64,000 bases of DNA. Origin: an uncultured Alphaproteobacteria bacterium (GTDB lineage Bacteria; Pseudomonadota; Alphaproteobacteria; Micavibrionales; Micavibrionaceae). Made by a program: the position numbers and the translations under genes. The stretch spans positions 1-64,000 of the forward strand of contig CALHAR010000009.1 of the NCBI GenBank assembly GCA_937931645.1, read 5' to 3'. A model generated the notes under the pieces. It was not told the origin of the DNA and did not search any database. It was given only the letters and a program-made list of their open reading frames with translations. Shown piece by piece: positions 1 to 8,495 of this stretch (its first letter is position 1; each line of letters begins with the position of its first letter).

Positions 1-2214
1 TGTCTGGTTACCAGAAGAACCAAAGCTACCATTGCCTGATGTCGTACCAGGACCATCGCCTTGGAAGTCAACATTAATAACACCACTCTCAACATCATCA
101 CCAAACGCTAAGTTCGTATCATCTGTCGCCCCAACACCACTAATATTAATTGGGTTGAAATCATCAGCGACATTAATTGTTAAAATAGCCGTATCGGTAT
201 CGCCATCAGCATCGACAACGCTATATTCAAACGTGTCCGTACCACCATCTTGACCATTACGCGTGTAAGTATATGATCCATCAGTTTCTAAAACTAACGT
301 TCCGAACTGACCAACAAATGTACCCGGTGTTGTCACAACAAATACTGAATCATCAGCACCTGAACTATCATTATCTAACACGTTACCTGTTGCGACTTGA
401 TCCGCATTAGAAAGAGTAGCAACATCATTAACCGCAACTGGAACATCGTCTTGGATGTTGATCGTAATAACACCCGGGTCACTATCACCATCAAAGTCAG
501 TAATAATAGTTCCAAAGTTTAGTGAAATAACATCATTAGCATCTGTACCATCAGCATGATCTAATGTTTCATTTAGGGTAAAAGCATAGTCGCCAGTCGC
601 CGAATCAATCTCTAACGTAAAGACTGTAACACCATTAGCAACACCGACATAACCATTAGCTGTTGGCGTTACAACAACCGCAACACCACTTGATGTTAAC
701 TGACCACCAGCTTGCGAACCACCTGATGTAAATGTCCCATTCGGAAGTAACTCCCCTTGACCATCTTCACCAAAGTCAACAGAAACGCTATCATTAATAA
801 CAATAGGTCCCGCACTTAAATCTGTTTCATCAATTGTATTAACGTCGTCGCCCGTTACAGGGACATCATCCAGAACAGTTACACGAACATCAATTGATGT
901 AACGTCACCATCAGCATCTGTAGCCTTGATACCAAAATCTAGATTAATAGCTTCGTTGTCTGCATTTATATCTGAATGATCAAACGGCAAAACTTGAGTA
1001 TAAGTATAATCACCTGTCGCGGCATCAATGACAAAAGTAAAGACCGTATTGCCATTTACTGTTCCAATATAGCCATCCATTGTTGCTTCTACAGCAACAA
1101 CCTTACCACCAGATGAAAGCTCAGAACCAGCAAGATCACCCGAGACATTAAAGGCACCATTCGGCATAATCATACCTGGGCCATCACCTTGGAAGTCAAC
1201 ATCAACTACTCCAGTCGCTGTTATATTATTGCCATCGATATTTGTTTCATCCAATAAGGCGGAAGTTGCAGATAAAATTGGGGCAAGATCAGGTGCAGGA
1301 GCCACAGCATCTGGAAGCTCTAGAACGATTCTTGGATCAAATCCTGGGGCAGAAAAATTAAGGGCTGTTGGACCAAGAGGGCCAACGGCGTCAGGACCAT
1401 TTAATGGGTCACTAGAAGGTATACTACCAAAGCCAAAACCAGTATTCCCTGGGCGAGAACTTTCACCAGCAGCAGGCTCAATATTTGCAAGTTGTTGAGC
1501 AATATCTTCACCAGCAGCAGGTTCAATATTCGCCACATTTTGTGCAGTTTTTTGAGCGACAACTTCTTCAGCAGCAACTTCTTCTGCTTGAGCAACCTCA
1601 AGAATTTCTTCAATTGTTTCTACTTGTGTTGCCTCAGCAATCAAATTTTCAGTTTCAACTACCGTACCATCAGCAACGGTAAGCTGTGCAGGAAGGTCAC
1701 CAGAAATAGCCGTTTCAAAATTATTGATAACAACTTGCGATCCATCAGCAAATGTTAAGATCATCTGACCATCTTGAAGCTCAACCGTAGCCGCATTAGC
1801 AGGATCAAAATCACAAACATATTTTTGCCCTGCTTGCAGGTTAATTTCTTGTGATGTATTGGCCGCAGGTTGACCAATACGAATAGCATCAGACGCAGTC
1901 GCTGCACCAGCAGCAGTTTCAATATTGTTAAAGTCTTGAGGAGATCTTAACGCGCCAGTTAAAATAGAAGAGTCAATTAATGTACCATCTTCTAAATAAA
2001 CAAGATTGCCATTATCAACGACTTGATCAAAGTTCGTAATATTAAGTTGTCCGCCATTAACAAAACTTATAACGAGTTCGCCCGCATCACCAACACGAAG
2101 GCCAGCAATATCATCAGGGCCAAAATTTAACCTTGCTGAAACGTCAGCAGGAATTTCGTTGTTTGAAATTTCACCATTTTTTGGCTCGGATAAAATAATA
2201 TTATTACATGTCAT
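1..2214 (-). CDS. giant LapA/BapA-type T1SS adhesin, N-terminal part (C-terminus beyond window)
   Basis: An uninterrupted frame of 738 codons runs from an ATG at 2214 to the left edge, so the gene is partial at its 3' end. The start is supported by an AGGAG box 8 bases upstream (about 2223-2227). Residues 1-95 resemble the retention module of LapA-type adhesins. A TAAG di-alanine motif lies at residues 100-103, close to where LapG cuts Pseudomonas LapA, and PAAG motifs lie at 232-235 and 247-250. From about residue 336, acidic repeats begin with VDFQGDGPG or VDFGEDGQG (near 336, 476 and 713), of the T1SS-143/DUF5801 kind, with a VCBS/cadherin-like segment at about 575-690. The likely role is a cell-surface adhesin exported by a type I system and anchored in the outer membrane. 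No transporter, LapD or LapG gene is in the window. The class is firm; the protease-release model is inference. Confidence 0.85.
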   Translation of the reverse strand, partial: MTCNNIILSEPKNGEISNNEIPADVSARLNFGPDDIAGLRVGDAGELVISFVNGGQLNITNFDQVVDNGNLVYLEDGTLIDSSILTGALRSPQDFNNIETAAGAATASDAIRIGQPAANTSQEINLQAGQKYVCDFDPANAATVELQDGQMILTFADGSQVVINNFETAISGDLPAQLTVADGTVVETENLIAEATQVETIEEILEVAQAEEVAAEEVVAQKTAQNVANIEPAAGEDIAQQLANIEPAAGESSRPGNTGFGFGSIPSSDPLNGPDAVGPLGPTALNFSAPGFDPRIVLELPDAVAPAPDLAPILSATSALLDETNIDGNNITATGVVDVDFQGDGPGMIMPNGAFNVSGDLAGSELSSGGKVVAVEATMDGYIGTVNGNTVFTFVIDAATGDYTYTQVLPFDHSDINADNEAINLDFGIKATDADGDVTSIDVRVTVLDDVPVTGDDVNTIDETDLSAGPIVINDSVSVDFGEDGQGELLPNGTFTSGGSQAGGQLTSSGVAVVVTPTANGYVGVANGVTVFTLEIDSATGDYAFTLNETLDHADGTDANDVISLNFGTIITDFDGDSDPGVITINIQDDVPVAVNDVATLSNADQVATGNVLDNDSSGADDSVFVVTTPGTFVGQFGTLVLETDGSYTYTRNGQDGGTDTFEYSVVDADGDTDTAILTINVADDFNPINISGVGATDDTNLAFGDDVESGVINVDFQGDGPGTTSGNGSFGSSGNQT

Positions 2215-2957
2215 TGGATGATCTCCTCTAAAAATTTCCAATATATTTTTTGCCCTTTAATGAAACAAAAAACAAAATTTACAAATTAAAACTTTTCTTC
2301 TTAAAATTAACACCTTGTTAATATTTTGCGCATTATTGCCTGAACATTACTATTATGTCAAGAATTATGTTAAAAGTATTTTTCGTAAGTTACGCTCTCT
2401 TTATCAAAAATACGACTCTATAGCAAGTTTAGATTTACAGCATCACCATAGCGTTTAAGTCTCTATGTGGCACTTTAGTTCAGTAAACAATAGGAAATAG
2501 AACCGATAAATTGCAAATATATTCAAAAAAGCCTTGATATTCATAGCTTAAGGACTATAAGAGTGCCATTAAAAATAGCTAAGATTCATTTTAAACGGAA
2601 GAATCATAGTAAACCAAGCCCTCAAACCAACATTTCGTAAAATAAAACAGTCGGTTTTTCAACACTTTAGACAAAATTTAAAGTTTTTTTTCATCTTTTT
2701 TTAGTGGATATTTTTGTGGAAAATTCTGTGACTCAATCTAAAAATTTTAAAGAAATCAAAGCCATTTTTTGAAATATAGTTTCGTATAAAAGATTGTTCA
2801 TGAAATTTTTTAATAAAAAAGACTCGACAGCCTCCATTTTTGATTCTAGATTAGCTTTATCGCCAAGACATACTTCCCACTAAAAAAGGAAGCACCGATG
2901 AGGTGGTTTTGGAAGAGAGAGTAGCTTGGTCGCTATTCTGAGTTCGAAAGCGGATTT

Positions 2958-2971
2958 AAATCTTCGGATTT
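2958..2971 (+). other. short hairpin with a UUCG tetraloop
   Basis: A 5-bp stem (AAATC/GATTT) closes a canonical C(TTCG)G tetraloop, followed by the pyrimidine-rich stretch TTCTTCT. UUCG loops are typical of structured RNAs and of some terminators, so this suggests transcription on the plus strand. No adjacent gene ends here, so its parent transcript is unknown. Confidence 0.4.
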
Positions 2972-3016
2972 TCTTCTATGCGTCAAAGCTCAAGGGGATT
3001 AACGGTACGTGAACCT

Positions 3017-3074
3017 CTTCATAACCTCAATGACCCGTGGTCGTACACGTAAAAATATGAGTAAGGTTATGAAG
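3017..3074. repeat. 11-bp perfect inverted repeat with a nested hairpin
   Basis: CTTCATAACCT at 3017-3027 is exactly complementary to AGGTTATGAAG at 3064-3074. The 36-base loop contains a smaller CGTG/CACG stem (3036-3039 with 3046-3049). The two arms can fold into a long stem in RNA or a cruciform in DNA. The function is unknown. Confidence 0.6.
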
Positions 3075-3144
3075 TAGATGGCTGTATTTAACGTTAATTT
3101 CTGAAATATCGGTTTTGAAACAAAAAATCGCGACAAAGTCGATG

Positions 3145-3240
3145 TGTGGTTAGACCAGCCACAATAAATAAGGTAGATATGGGTTATCTACAAAGTCTTG
3201 AAATAAATTTGGTGTACACCATTTAAAATTTCAAGAACTT
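3145..3240. repeat. three consecutive hairpin-forming inverted repeats
   Basis: Three stems follow one another. TGTGG/CCACA is at 3145-3149 and 3159-3163. GTAGATA/TATCTAC is at 3173-3179 and 3185-3191 with a 5-base loop. A long imperfect palindrome at 3193-3240 has outer arms that pair with one bulge, and its centre (3211-3220) is the perfect palindrome GGTGTACACC. So many stems in under 100 bases argues for a folded RNA or a protein-binding DNA element rather than chance. Confidence 0.55.
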
Positions 3241-3360
3241 GGATCGCTAAGCTCCTCGCGTTTCGACGCTTGAAAGCTTTAAATTTGCCCCCTTTATATT
3301 TATAATGTCTACATTTATGTTGAGATTGTGAATTTTAGGAGCAAACTTCCCAAAAAGGCC

Positions 3361-3420
3361 CTGGTGCTGTTTGATAAGCTATACCTCGTGTATAATTTTG
3401 AAAAACAATAAGCATCAGGG
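3361..3420. repeat. 10-bp inverted repeat enclosing about 40 bases
   Basis: CCCTGGTGCT and AGCATCAGGG pair over 10 positions, with one G-T wobble when read as RNA, enclosing an AT-rich loop. It lies about 90 bases before the response regulator start at 3506, so it could be part of that gene's leader. It has no poly-T tail of a classical terminator. Confidence 0.4.
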
Positions 3421-3505
3421 TTCTTTTATGGGGAATCGCCTTTTATTAAAAAACCCCTTAAAATAACAACTATACGAAACTTCTAGAAAACCTTACCTTG
3501 GCTAA

Positions 3506-4027
3506 ATGGCTTTTAAATTTTCAAAATTAAACATACTTGTTGTTGAAGACATTCACCCTATGCGCAAACTCTTTGTTTCCGTACTTAAAGCTTTAGGTGT
3601 TGGAACCATTGAAGAAGCCAAGAATGGCGAGGAGGCTTTTCAAAAATTCTCGAAAAACAACCACGACATTATTTTAACAGATTGGCTGATGGAGCCAGGC
3701 GACGGGCTTGAACTTACCCACAAAGTTCGCCATAGCGCCGAAAGTCCCAATAAAATGGTGCCTATCATCCTGATTACAGGGTACAGCGCATGGTCACGGG
3801 TTGAAACGTCACGCGATAGTGGGGTGACAGAGTTTTTAATCAAACCATTCTCCGCCAATGACATTGCCAAAAGGCTGGCCTATGTCATTACTAATCCGCG
3901 GGATTTTGTCGAGACTGATTCATTTTTTGGGCCAGATCGTAGACGCAGAATTGACCCCAACTACGCTGGTCAACAACGCCGCTTAGAAGATGAAAAAAAA
4001 TACTCCGCTCATCAAAACGACTTGTAA
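3506..4027 (+). CDS. single-domain response regulator (CheY-like) with FGPDRRRR tail
   Basis: This 173-residue protein has a complete receiver domain at residues 8-130 and no DNA-binding output domain. The acidic pocket is E14/D15, the phosphoacceptor is D59 (in ILTDW), with T91 and K113 (in IKPF) as the switch residues. The tail carries FFGPDRRRR at about 140-148, a feature I associate with a group of alphaproteobacterial receiver proteins. It likely passes phosphate-dependent signals through protein contacts. Thirty-one bases separate it from the following helical protein gene, so the two probably share a transcript. No histidine kinase is nearby. No strong ribosome binding site precedes the ATG. 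Confidence 0.9.
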   Translation: MAFKFSKLNILVVEDIHPMRKLFVSVLKALGVGTIEEAKNGEEAFQKFSKNNHDIILTDWLMEPGDGLELTHKVRHSAESPNKMVPIILITGYSAWSRVETSRDSGVTEFLIKPFSANDIAKRLAYVITNPRDFVETDSFFGPDRRRRIDPNYAGQQRRLEDEKKYSAHQNDL

Positions 4028-4058
4028 AAATTAACTTCATTTGAAGACAGGAAAATAA

Positions 4059-4565
4059 ATGACACAGGATAAAACAAAAGTTAAAACCTATAAAGCCAAC
4101 ACCAGTTTACTCAATAAAATTGGCTCTGGTCCCTTAAACATGCAAGCCGTCCAGCGTGCACAAGAGGAGATTGAAAATAATCAAATTGATTTTTCTCCTA
4201 TAGGGCTTGATTTTCTTAATCGCCTAGACATAGCTCTGAAGGAAATAAAACCAGAAACAGACAGGAACAAAGTAGAAGAACAAAAGAAAACTTTAATTGC
4301 ACCTGTGATGGAATTAAAAGCAAACGCAGCAATTTTTCATTATTCTTTAGTTGGTAATCTTGCCAATATTATGCTGAATTTTTTAGAAACCATCGATGCT
4401 TTAGATAAAGACGTACTCTCAATCGTTGGTGGCCATCATGACTCACTTAAACTTATCCTATCAAGCAAAATGAAAGGTGATGGAGGAAAAGACGGACAGG
4501 TCATGGAGACCGAATTAAAAGATGCTTGCAGCCGTTACTACAAGAAAAAGAAGAAGCAAGGGTAA
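4059..4565 (+). CDS. uncharacterised helical protein, partner of the response regulator
   Basis: I do not recognise this 168-residue protein. It is predicted to be soluble and mostly helical, with a basic lysine-rich N-terminus, a central region containing LANIMLNFLETIDAL and a C-terminus ending in KKKKKQG. A GGHHDSLKLIL segment near residue 126 supplies histidines in a helical context, which recalls an Hpt-like phosphotransfer domain, but no definite Hpt motif can be claimed. An AGGAAA box lies just before the ATG. Its place directly after the receiver protein suggests that they work together. Confidence 0.7.
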   Translation: MTQDKTKVKTYKANTSLLNKIGSGPLNMQAVQRAQEEIENNQIDFSPIGLDFLNRLDIALKEIKPETDRNKVEEQKKTLIAPVMELKANAAIFHYSLVGNLANIMLNFLETIDALDKDVLSIVGGHHDSLKLILSSKMKGDGGKDGQVMETELKDACSRYYKKKKKQG

Positions 4566-4580
4566 TTTTTCAACCCTTGC
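4556..4580. terminator. hairpin terminator between convergent genes
   Basis: GCAAGGGT at 4556-4563 pairs with ACCCTTGC at 4573-4580 around a 9-base loop. Read on the minus strand the stem is followed by TTCTTCTTTTTC, which fits termination of the serA transcript. On the plus strand it overlaps the end of the preceding gene and lacks a T run, so its effect in that direction is less certain. Confidence 0.6.
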
Positions 4581-4603
4581 CAGCCACATAATATAATTAT
4601 CAA

Positions 4604-6205
4604 TTAAAAATGAAGTTTTTTCGCCATGGTCACTTGGTCTATGGCCTCTATGGTTTTTAAAACATCATCAGGCAATGCCGCATCTAAAGACACAAGACAA
4701 ACGGCTGAATCGCTATCAGGCTTACGTCCCAAGTTAAAGTTAACAATGTTTTGCTTGGCTTCTCCTAAGATACCACCAACTTGACCAATCAAACCTGGTT
4801 GATCTTGGTTACGAATAAATAACATATTCTCGGTTAGCTCTGCCTCAACACGCACGCCTTCAATATCAACAATGCGTGGCTCTTTACCAGTAAATAAAGT
4901 ACCAGAAATATTACGATCCCGTTGCTCGGTCTCAACCGTCACCGTAATCACACTACGCCAGTCTTTAGAAGATCCTTCTTTGGTTTCGGACAATGTAATG
5001 CCGCGAGTTTCAGCAACACTCATGGCGTTGACCATATTGACCGTATCTGTTTGCTCTTTCAATAAACTTGCAACCAACATAGCGGTCAACGGTTTTGTAT
5101 TTACTTCTGTAACGCTGCCTTCATATTTAATATTAACAGCCTTAATAGCGCTATCCGTGATTTGCCCCGCAAAACTTCCCAACTGTTCGGCAAGCTTCAT
5201 ATATGGCTTCAAACGGGGCGCATCTTCCGCAGAAATTGACGGCATGTTTAAGGCATTCACCACCGCACCATTGGTCAAGTAATCACCCAGCTGTTCTGCC
5301 ACTTGTATCGCGACATTTACTTGTGCTTCGGTTGTTGCTGCGCCCAAATGCGGCGTACAGACAACATTAGGGTGGCCGAACAGAGCATTCTCTTTTGCTG
5401 GCTCAACTTCAAACACATCCAACGCCGCACCAGCAACTTTACCACTATCCAAAGCGTCCTTCAGGTCAGCTTCTATAATGATACCACCACGGGCGCAGTT
5501 AATAATCCGTACACCATCTTTCATTTTTGCAATAGAATCTTTGTTAATCAGCCCCGCGGTTTTTTCATTTTTCGGCACATGAATAGTAATAAAGTCAGCT
5601 TTATCAAATAACTCATCCAGCTCAACCTTTTCAACACCCAGCTCAACCGCGCGCTCTTCTGTTAAGAAGGGATCAAACGCAACCACGTTCATTTTCAAGC
5701 CAACGGCGCGGTCGGCGACAATACCACCAATATTACCACAGCCAATGACACCAAGGGTTTTAGAGAATAGCTCCGCGCCCATAAACTTCTTCTTTTCCCA
5801 CTTACCCTGATGTGTTGACTCATTAGCTTGCGGAATTTGACGCGCCAAAGCAAACATCATCGCAACGGCGTGCTCTGCGGTTGTAATAGAGTTACCAAAA
5901 GGCGTGTTCATAACAATCACCCCTTGGTTTGTTGCTTCTTTAACATCAATATTATCAACACCAATACCAGCGCGGCCGATAACTTTTAAGTTTTTCGCCG
6001 CCGCCAAAATCTCTGGTGTAACTGTGGTGGATGAACGGATAGCCAGACCATCATATTCTGGAATCGCTTCTAATAGTTCTTCAGGGGTCATCCCTGTCTT
6101 TTCAACGACATCACAGCCTTTTTTTGCAAAGATTTCAGCCGCAAGAGGATTCATTTTGTCCGATATCAGGACTTTTGGTTTCGTAATATTGTTTTTCTGG
6201 GACAT
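4604..6205 (-). CDS. serA: D-3-phosphoglycerate dehydrogenase
   Basis: The enzyme oxidises 3-phosphoglycerate to 3-phosphohydroxypyruvate with NAD, the first step of serine synthesis in the cytoplasm. The 533-residue length is that of the long form. It has a substrate domain, a Rossmann domain with GCGNIG at 155-160, catalytic R239 in CARGG and H286 in TPHLG, an intervening domain at about 320-450, and a C-terminal ACT domain (from about 455) that usually gives feedback control by serine. It lies on the same strand as serC but is separated from it by three unrelated genes, so it is probably transcribed alone. The start ATG has a weak GGAGC box 8 bases upstream. Confidence 0.97.
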   Translation of the reverse strand: MSQKNNITKPKVLISDKMNPLAAEIFAKKGCDVVEKTGMTPEELLEAIPEYDGLAIRSSTTVTPEILAAAKNLKVIGRAGIGVDNIDVKEATNQGVIVMNTPFGNSITTAEHAVAMMFALARQIPQANESTHQGKWEKKKFMGAELFSKTLGVIGCGNIGGIVADRAVGLKMNVVAFDPFLTEERAVELGVEKVELDELFDKADFITIHVPKNEKTAGLINKDSIAKMKDGVRIINCARGGIIIEADLKDALDSGKVAGAALDVFEVEPAKENALFGHPNVVCTPHLGAATTEAQVNVAIQVAEQLGDYLTNGAVVNALNMPSISAEDAPRLKPYMKLAEQLGSFAGQITDSAIKAVNIKYEGSVTEVNTKPLTAMLVASLLKEQTDTVNMVNAMSVAETRGITLSETKEGSSKDWRSVITVTVETEQRDRNISGTLFTGKEPRIVDIEGVRVEAELTENMLFIRNQDQPGLIGQVGGILGEAKQNIVNFNLGRKPDSDSAVCLVSLDAALPDDVLKTIEAIDQVTMAKKLHF

Positions 6206-6285
6206 TATATAGCTCCTATTTTTGTCTTGTTGTAGGAAAACAGGATTAATCTCTTAACATACAGGCACGACAAAGCAAGGCAGGA

Positions 6286-6969
6286 ATGATATCTTTGCAC
6301 CACGAAAAGGATACAGACCCAATGACACATAAAAAATTGATACATATACCGTGGACGTTAGAGCGCGATGCACCGCCCTTTGAGGGCAATGATATTAAAT
6401 CTCCGGAAGAGATGTTTCGTTATACCTTCAAGCACAACACAAAGAAGGGGGATAAAATATTTGACCCTTTCACCGGTATGGGAACCAGTTTATTTGTCGC
6501 AGAAGAAATGGAGCGTATTCCCTTTGGTATGGAATATGAGCCACAAAAATATGAATGGGTAGCAGGGCAATTAGAAAACTGGACACATATGGTATGCGAT
6601 GACGCCGCCAAGTTAGATAAATATAAATTACCCAAAATGGATTTAATCATCACTTGCCCGCCTTATATGGAGCGTCACACAAAATGGAATCCCCTTTGTG
6701 GCGGAAACCCAAAATATGCAGGCTATGATAAATATCTAAAACGCATGGGTTTTATTTTTGGTAAAGTCACAAACCTCATGAAGAAAAACACACCGCTTAT
6801 TATTCAGCTAGATAATATTCAAAGCGGTAAGAACTTCACGCCGTTAATCCATGATATAACCAGCGTATTAAACAAGAGCTTCATCCAAACAGGCGAAACA
6901 ATTATACAATGGGATACCCCAAAGCCAGACTACCCCTTTACGACATTGTTAACGTTTAGAAAGAGATAG
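6286..6969 (+). CDS. DNA methyltransferase-like protein (N4/N6 amino-MTase fold), orphan
   Basis: The 227-residue protein has the S-adenosylmethionine motif DPFTGMGTS at 60-68 and the catalytic motif TCPPY at 123-127, in that order, as in exocyclic-amino DNA methyltransferases. TCPPY is a variant of the usual D/S/N-PPY motif. Its size leaves little room for a separate target-recognition domain. No restriction endonuclease is adjacent, so it would be an orphan methylase or a modifier of another nucleic acid. An internal start at 6322 (MTHKK, with AAGGA about 10 bases upstream) is a good alternative to the ATG at 6286. The target base and sequence cannot be read from the sequence. Confidence 0.75.
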   Translation: MISLHHEKDTDPMTHKKLIHIPWTLERDAPPFEGNDIKSPEEMFRYTFKHNTKKGDKIFDPFTGMGTSLFVAEEMERIPFGMEYEPQKYEWVAGQLENWTHMVCDDAAKLDKYKLPKMDLIITCPPYMERHTKWNPLCGGNPKYAGYDKYLKRMGFIFGKVTNLMKKNTPLIIQLDNIQSGKNFTPLIHDITSVLNKSFIQTGETIIQWDTPKPDYPFTTLLTFRKR

Positions 6970-6979
6970 TCATTATTTT

Positions 6980-7654
6980 TTAAACCTCATCCAAAGGTTT
7001 GATTTTATTACTGATATATATGAAAGGTGTATCAAGGAAAGCAATGCCCAGCTTCATTAAATACCCTACCATAATGACTTCAACCAAATTTGGAATAACG
7101 CCATAAAACGCAATAGAAAAGAAAATAACACTATCAATCAACTGTGATGTACCTGTACTGACATTATTGCGTAACCACAAAAATTTACCTGATGTTTTCA
7201 TATTTAAAAAATGATAAAACCAAACATCAAAATGTTGAGCAATTACATAGGCGGTTATTGAGGCAATAAAAATTCGAATCGAAGTTCCAAATACGCCATC
7301 CATTGAGTCAGATAATATCTGAACATCTGTTATAGGATCTAACAGTAAGGTAAATTGTGTAATCCCCATAAATAGAAGTGCGGCAAAAAAACTAAGCCTG
7401 ATCATTCTATAACCAACTTTTTTACCATAACGCTCCGTCAAGATATCTGTCGCCAAAAATATACCAGCATATGTAACTGCCGATGGACTAACTGATAACC
7501 CCATAAAGCTAGATAGCTTTCCTGCGATACAATAAATCGTAACCGTTGCCACAACGATATAAACTTCGAGCCACCGCCGACCCAACTTACAACACCCCAA
7601 GACGGCAAATAAATTCACAAACACAAATGCAATTAATAAGAATTCATTAGACAT
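6980..7654 (-). CDS. queuosine precursor transporter, YhhQ/VUT family
   Basis: This is an inner-membrane protein of about 224 residues with six or so hydrophobic segments. It shows family signatures in the segments YAGIFLATDILTE, DVWFYHFL and LRNNVSTGTSQLIDS. Members import 7-cyano-7-deazaguanine or 7-aminomethyl-7-deazaguanine for queuosine modification of tRNA. The start is placed at 7654 because an AAGGGG box lies 5 bases before that ATG; an ATG 18 bases further upstream has no such box. I see no clear preQ1 riboswitch in the short region upstream. Other queuosine genes are not in the window. Confidence 0.88.
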   Translation of the reverse strand: MSNEFLLIAFVFVNLFAVLGCCKLGRRWLEVYIVVATVTIYCIAGKLSSFMGLSVSPSAVTYAGIFLATDILTERYGKKVGYRMIRLSFFAALLFMGITQFTLLLDPITDVQILSDSMDGVFGTSIRIFIASITAYVIAQHFDVWFYHFLNMKTSGKFLWLRNNVSTGTSQLIDSVIFFSIAFYGVIPNLVEVIMVGYLMKLGIAFLDTPFIYISNKIKPLDEV

Positions 7655-7777
7655 GTTCACCCCTTTCATCAATATGTAAACAGGGCGTATTTAACCTATT
7701 TCATCCAGTTCAAGCAATAAAATATATTTAAAAACTACCTATTCTATGCATAATAAATAGAGTTAAAAACAAAAACA

Positions 7778-8491
7778 ATGCGTTTTATGATCACTATCGA
7801 ACAAATAAAGGCCGCACGGGCGCTCTTAGGATGGTCACAAAAAAATTTGGCCGACCGTGCAGGTTATGCTCTACCCACTTTAAACAACATTGAGCGAGGG
7901 CTCGCCACAGGCCGTCCACAAACAATGCAACACATACAAGAAGCCCTAGAACAAGCGGGTGTAGAATTTTTAGAACAAACTGGCGTTCGCTTGGTTAAAG
8001 AAGTGCTGGAAATAAAAATGCTAGACGGACAATCATGCTTAAAAGAGCTATACGATGATATATTCTTCACGGTAGATGCGGATGGAGGAGAAATTTTACT
8101 TTCTGGTATAGAAGAAGAAAAGTTCATGGAATTTGATTCTTTAACAATGTTGAATCACATCAAAAATACAGGTCATAGACCTGACATTCGCCACAAATTA
8201 TTATTCCGTCATGGTGATACCAATATTTTGGGGTCAGAAATTTTTAAAGGCATCACACCCGAACATAAAAATATGAAAGCACGATATACTGAATGGCGAT
8301 GGCTTCCCGAAAATTTATTTGGTCTTGTTTCTATGATTATTTATGGAGACAAATACGCCACAATTTTATGGGGAGATCATGTTCGCATCATCATCACCAA
8401 AAACCGTTCCATCACCGAAACATTCCGAAAGCAATTTATGGCTATTTGGGATATAGCAGAGAAAATCCCCGACCATCTTTTACTTAAATAA
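7778..8491 (+). CDS. XRE-family regulator with a C-terminal TrmB-like sensor domain
   Basis: Residues 5-70 form a helix-turn-helix of the Cro/CI type (segments ARALLGWSQKNLADRAG and LPTLNNIERG), followed by about 160 residues of a separate domain. The end of that domain, with IIYGDKYATI, RIIITKNRSIT and FMAIWDIAEKIP, has the same pattern as the C-terminus of the TrmB-type regulator at 35825-36598 (IYADSVMIY, GVVIRNEKIA, FYLVWNLLP). I infer a shared ligand-sensing fold. The start may be the ATG at 7787. It is divergent from the transporter at 6980-7654, which it might control. The DNA-binding call is firm; the sensor call is inference. Confidence 0.82.
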   Translation: MRFMITIEQIKAARALLGWSQKNLADRAGYALPTLNNIERGLATGRPQTMQHIQEALEQAGVEFLEQTGVRLVKEVLEIKMLDGQSCLKELYDDIFFTVDADGGEILLSGIEEEKFMEFDSLTMLNHIKNTGHRPDIRHKLLFRHGDTNILGSEIFKGITPEHKNMKARYTEWRWLPENLFGLVSMIIYGDKYATILWGDHVRIIITKNRSITETFRKQFMAIWDIAEKIPDHLLLK

Positions 8492-8495
8492 AGTC

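Larger units (their letters stand above)
2215..3505. other. 1.3 kb gene-free region rich in inverted repeats
   Basis: No frame longer than about 60 codons and no recognised RNA family is visible here. The left 600 bases are very AT-rich and must hold the adhesin promoter. From about 2870 to 3420 there are many hairpin-forming sequences, listed separately. I looked for tmRNA, RNase P RNA and SRP RNA signatures and did not find them. The region could encode one or more structured RNAs, be the leader of the adhesin gene or the response regulator gene, or be the remains of a mobile element. Confidence 0.6.

Noticed and set aside
1401-1758. Several short frames on both strands within the adhesin gene
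   Set aside because: They overlap the long minus-strand adhesin frame, which has a good ribosome binding site and recognisable repeats; one on the same strand is out of frame.
2820-3300. Possible tmRNA, RNase P RNA or SRP RNA
   Set aside because: I looked for the tmRNA tag frame and T-loop, the conserved RNase P helix P4 motifs and the SRP GGAAGCAG motif. None is present in the right context. A GTTCGAA at about 2942 is isolated.
4872-5611. Plus-strand frames of 136 and 102 codons opposite serA
   Set aside because: serA is fully supported by motifs; the antisense frames have no recognisable domains and no ribosome binding sites.
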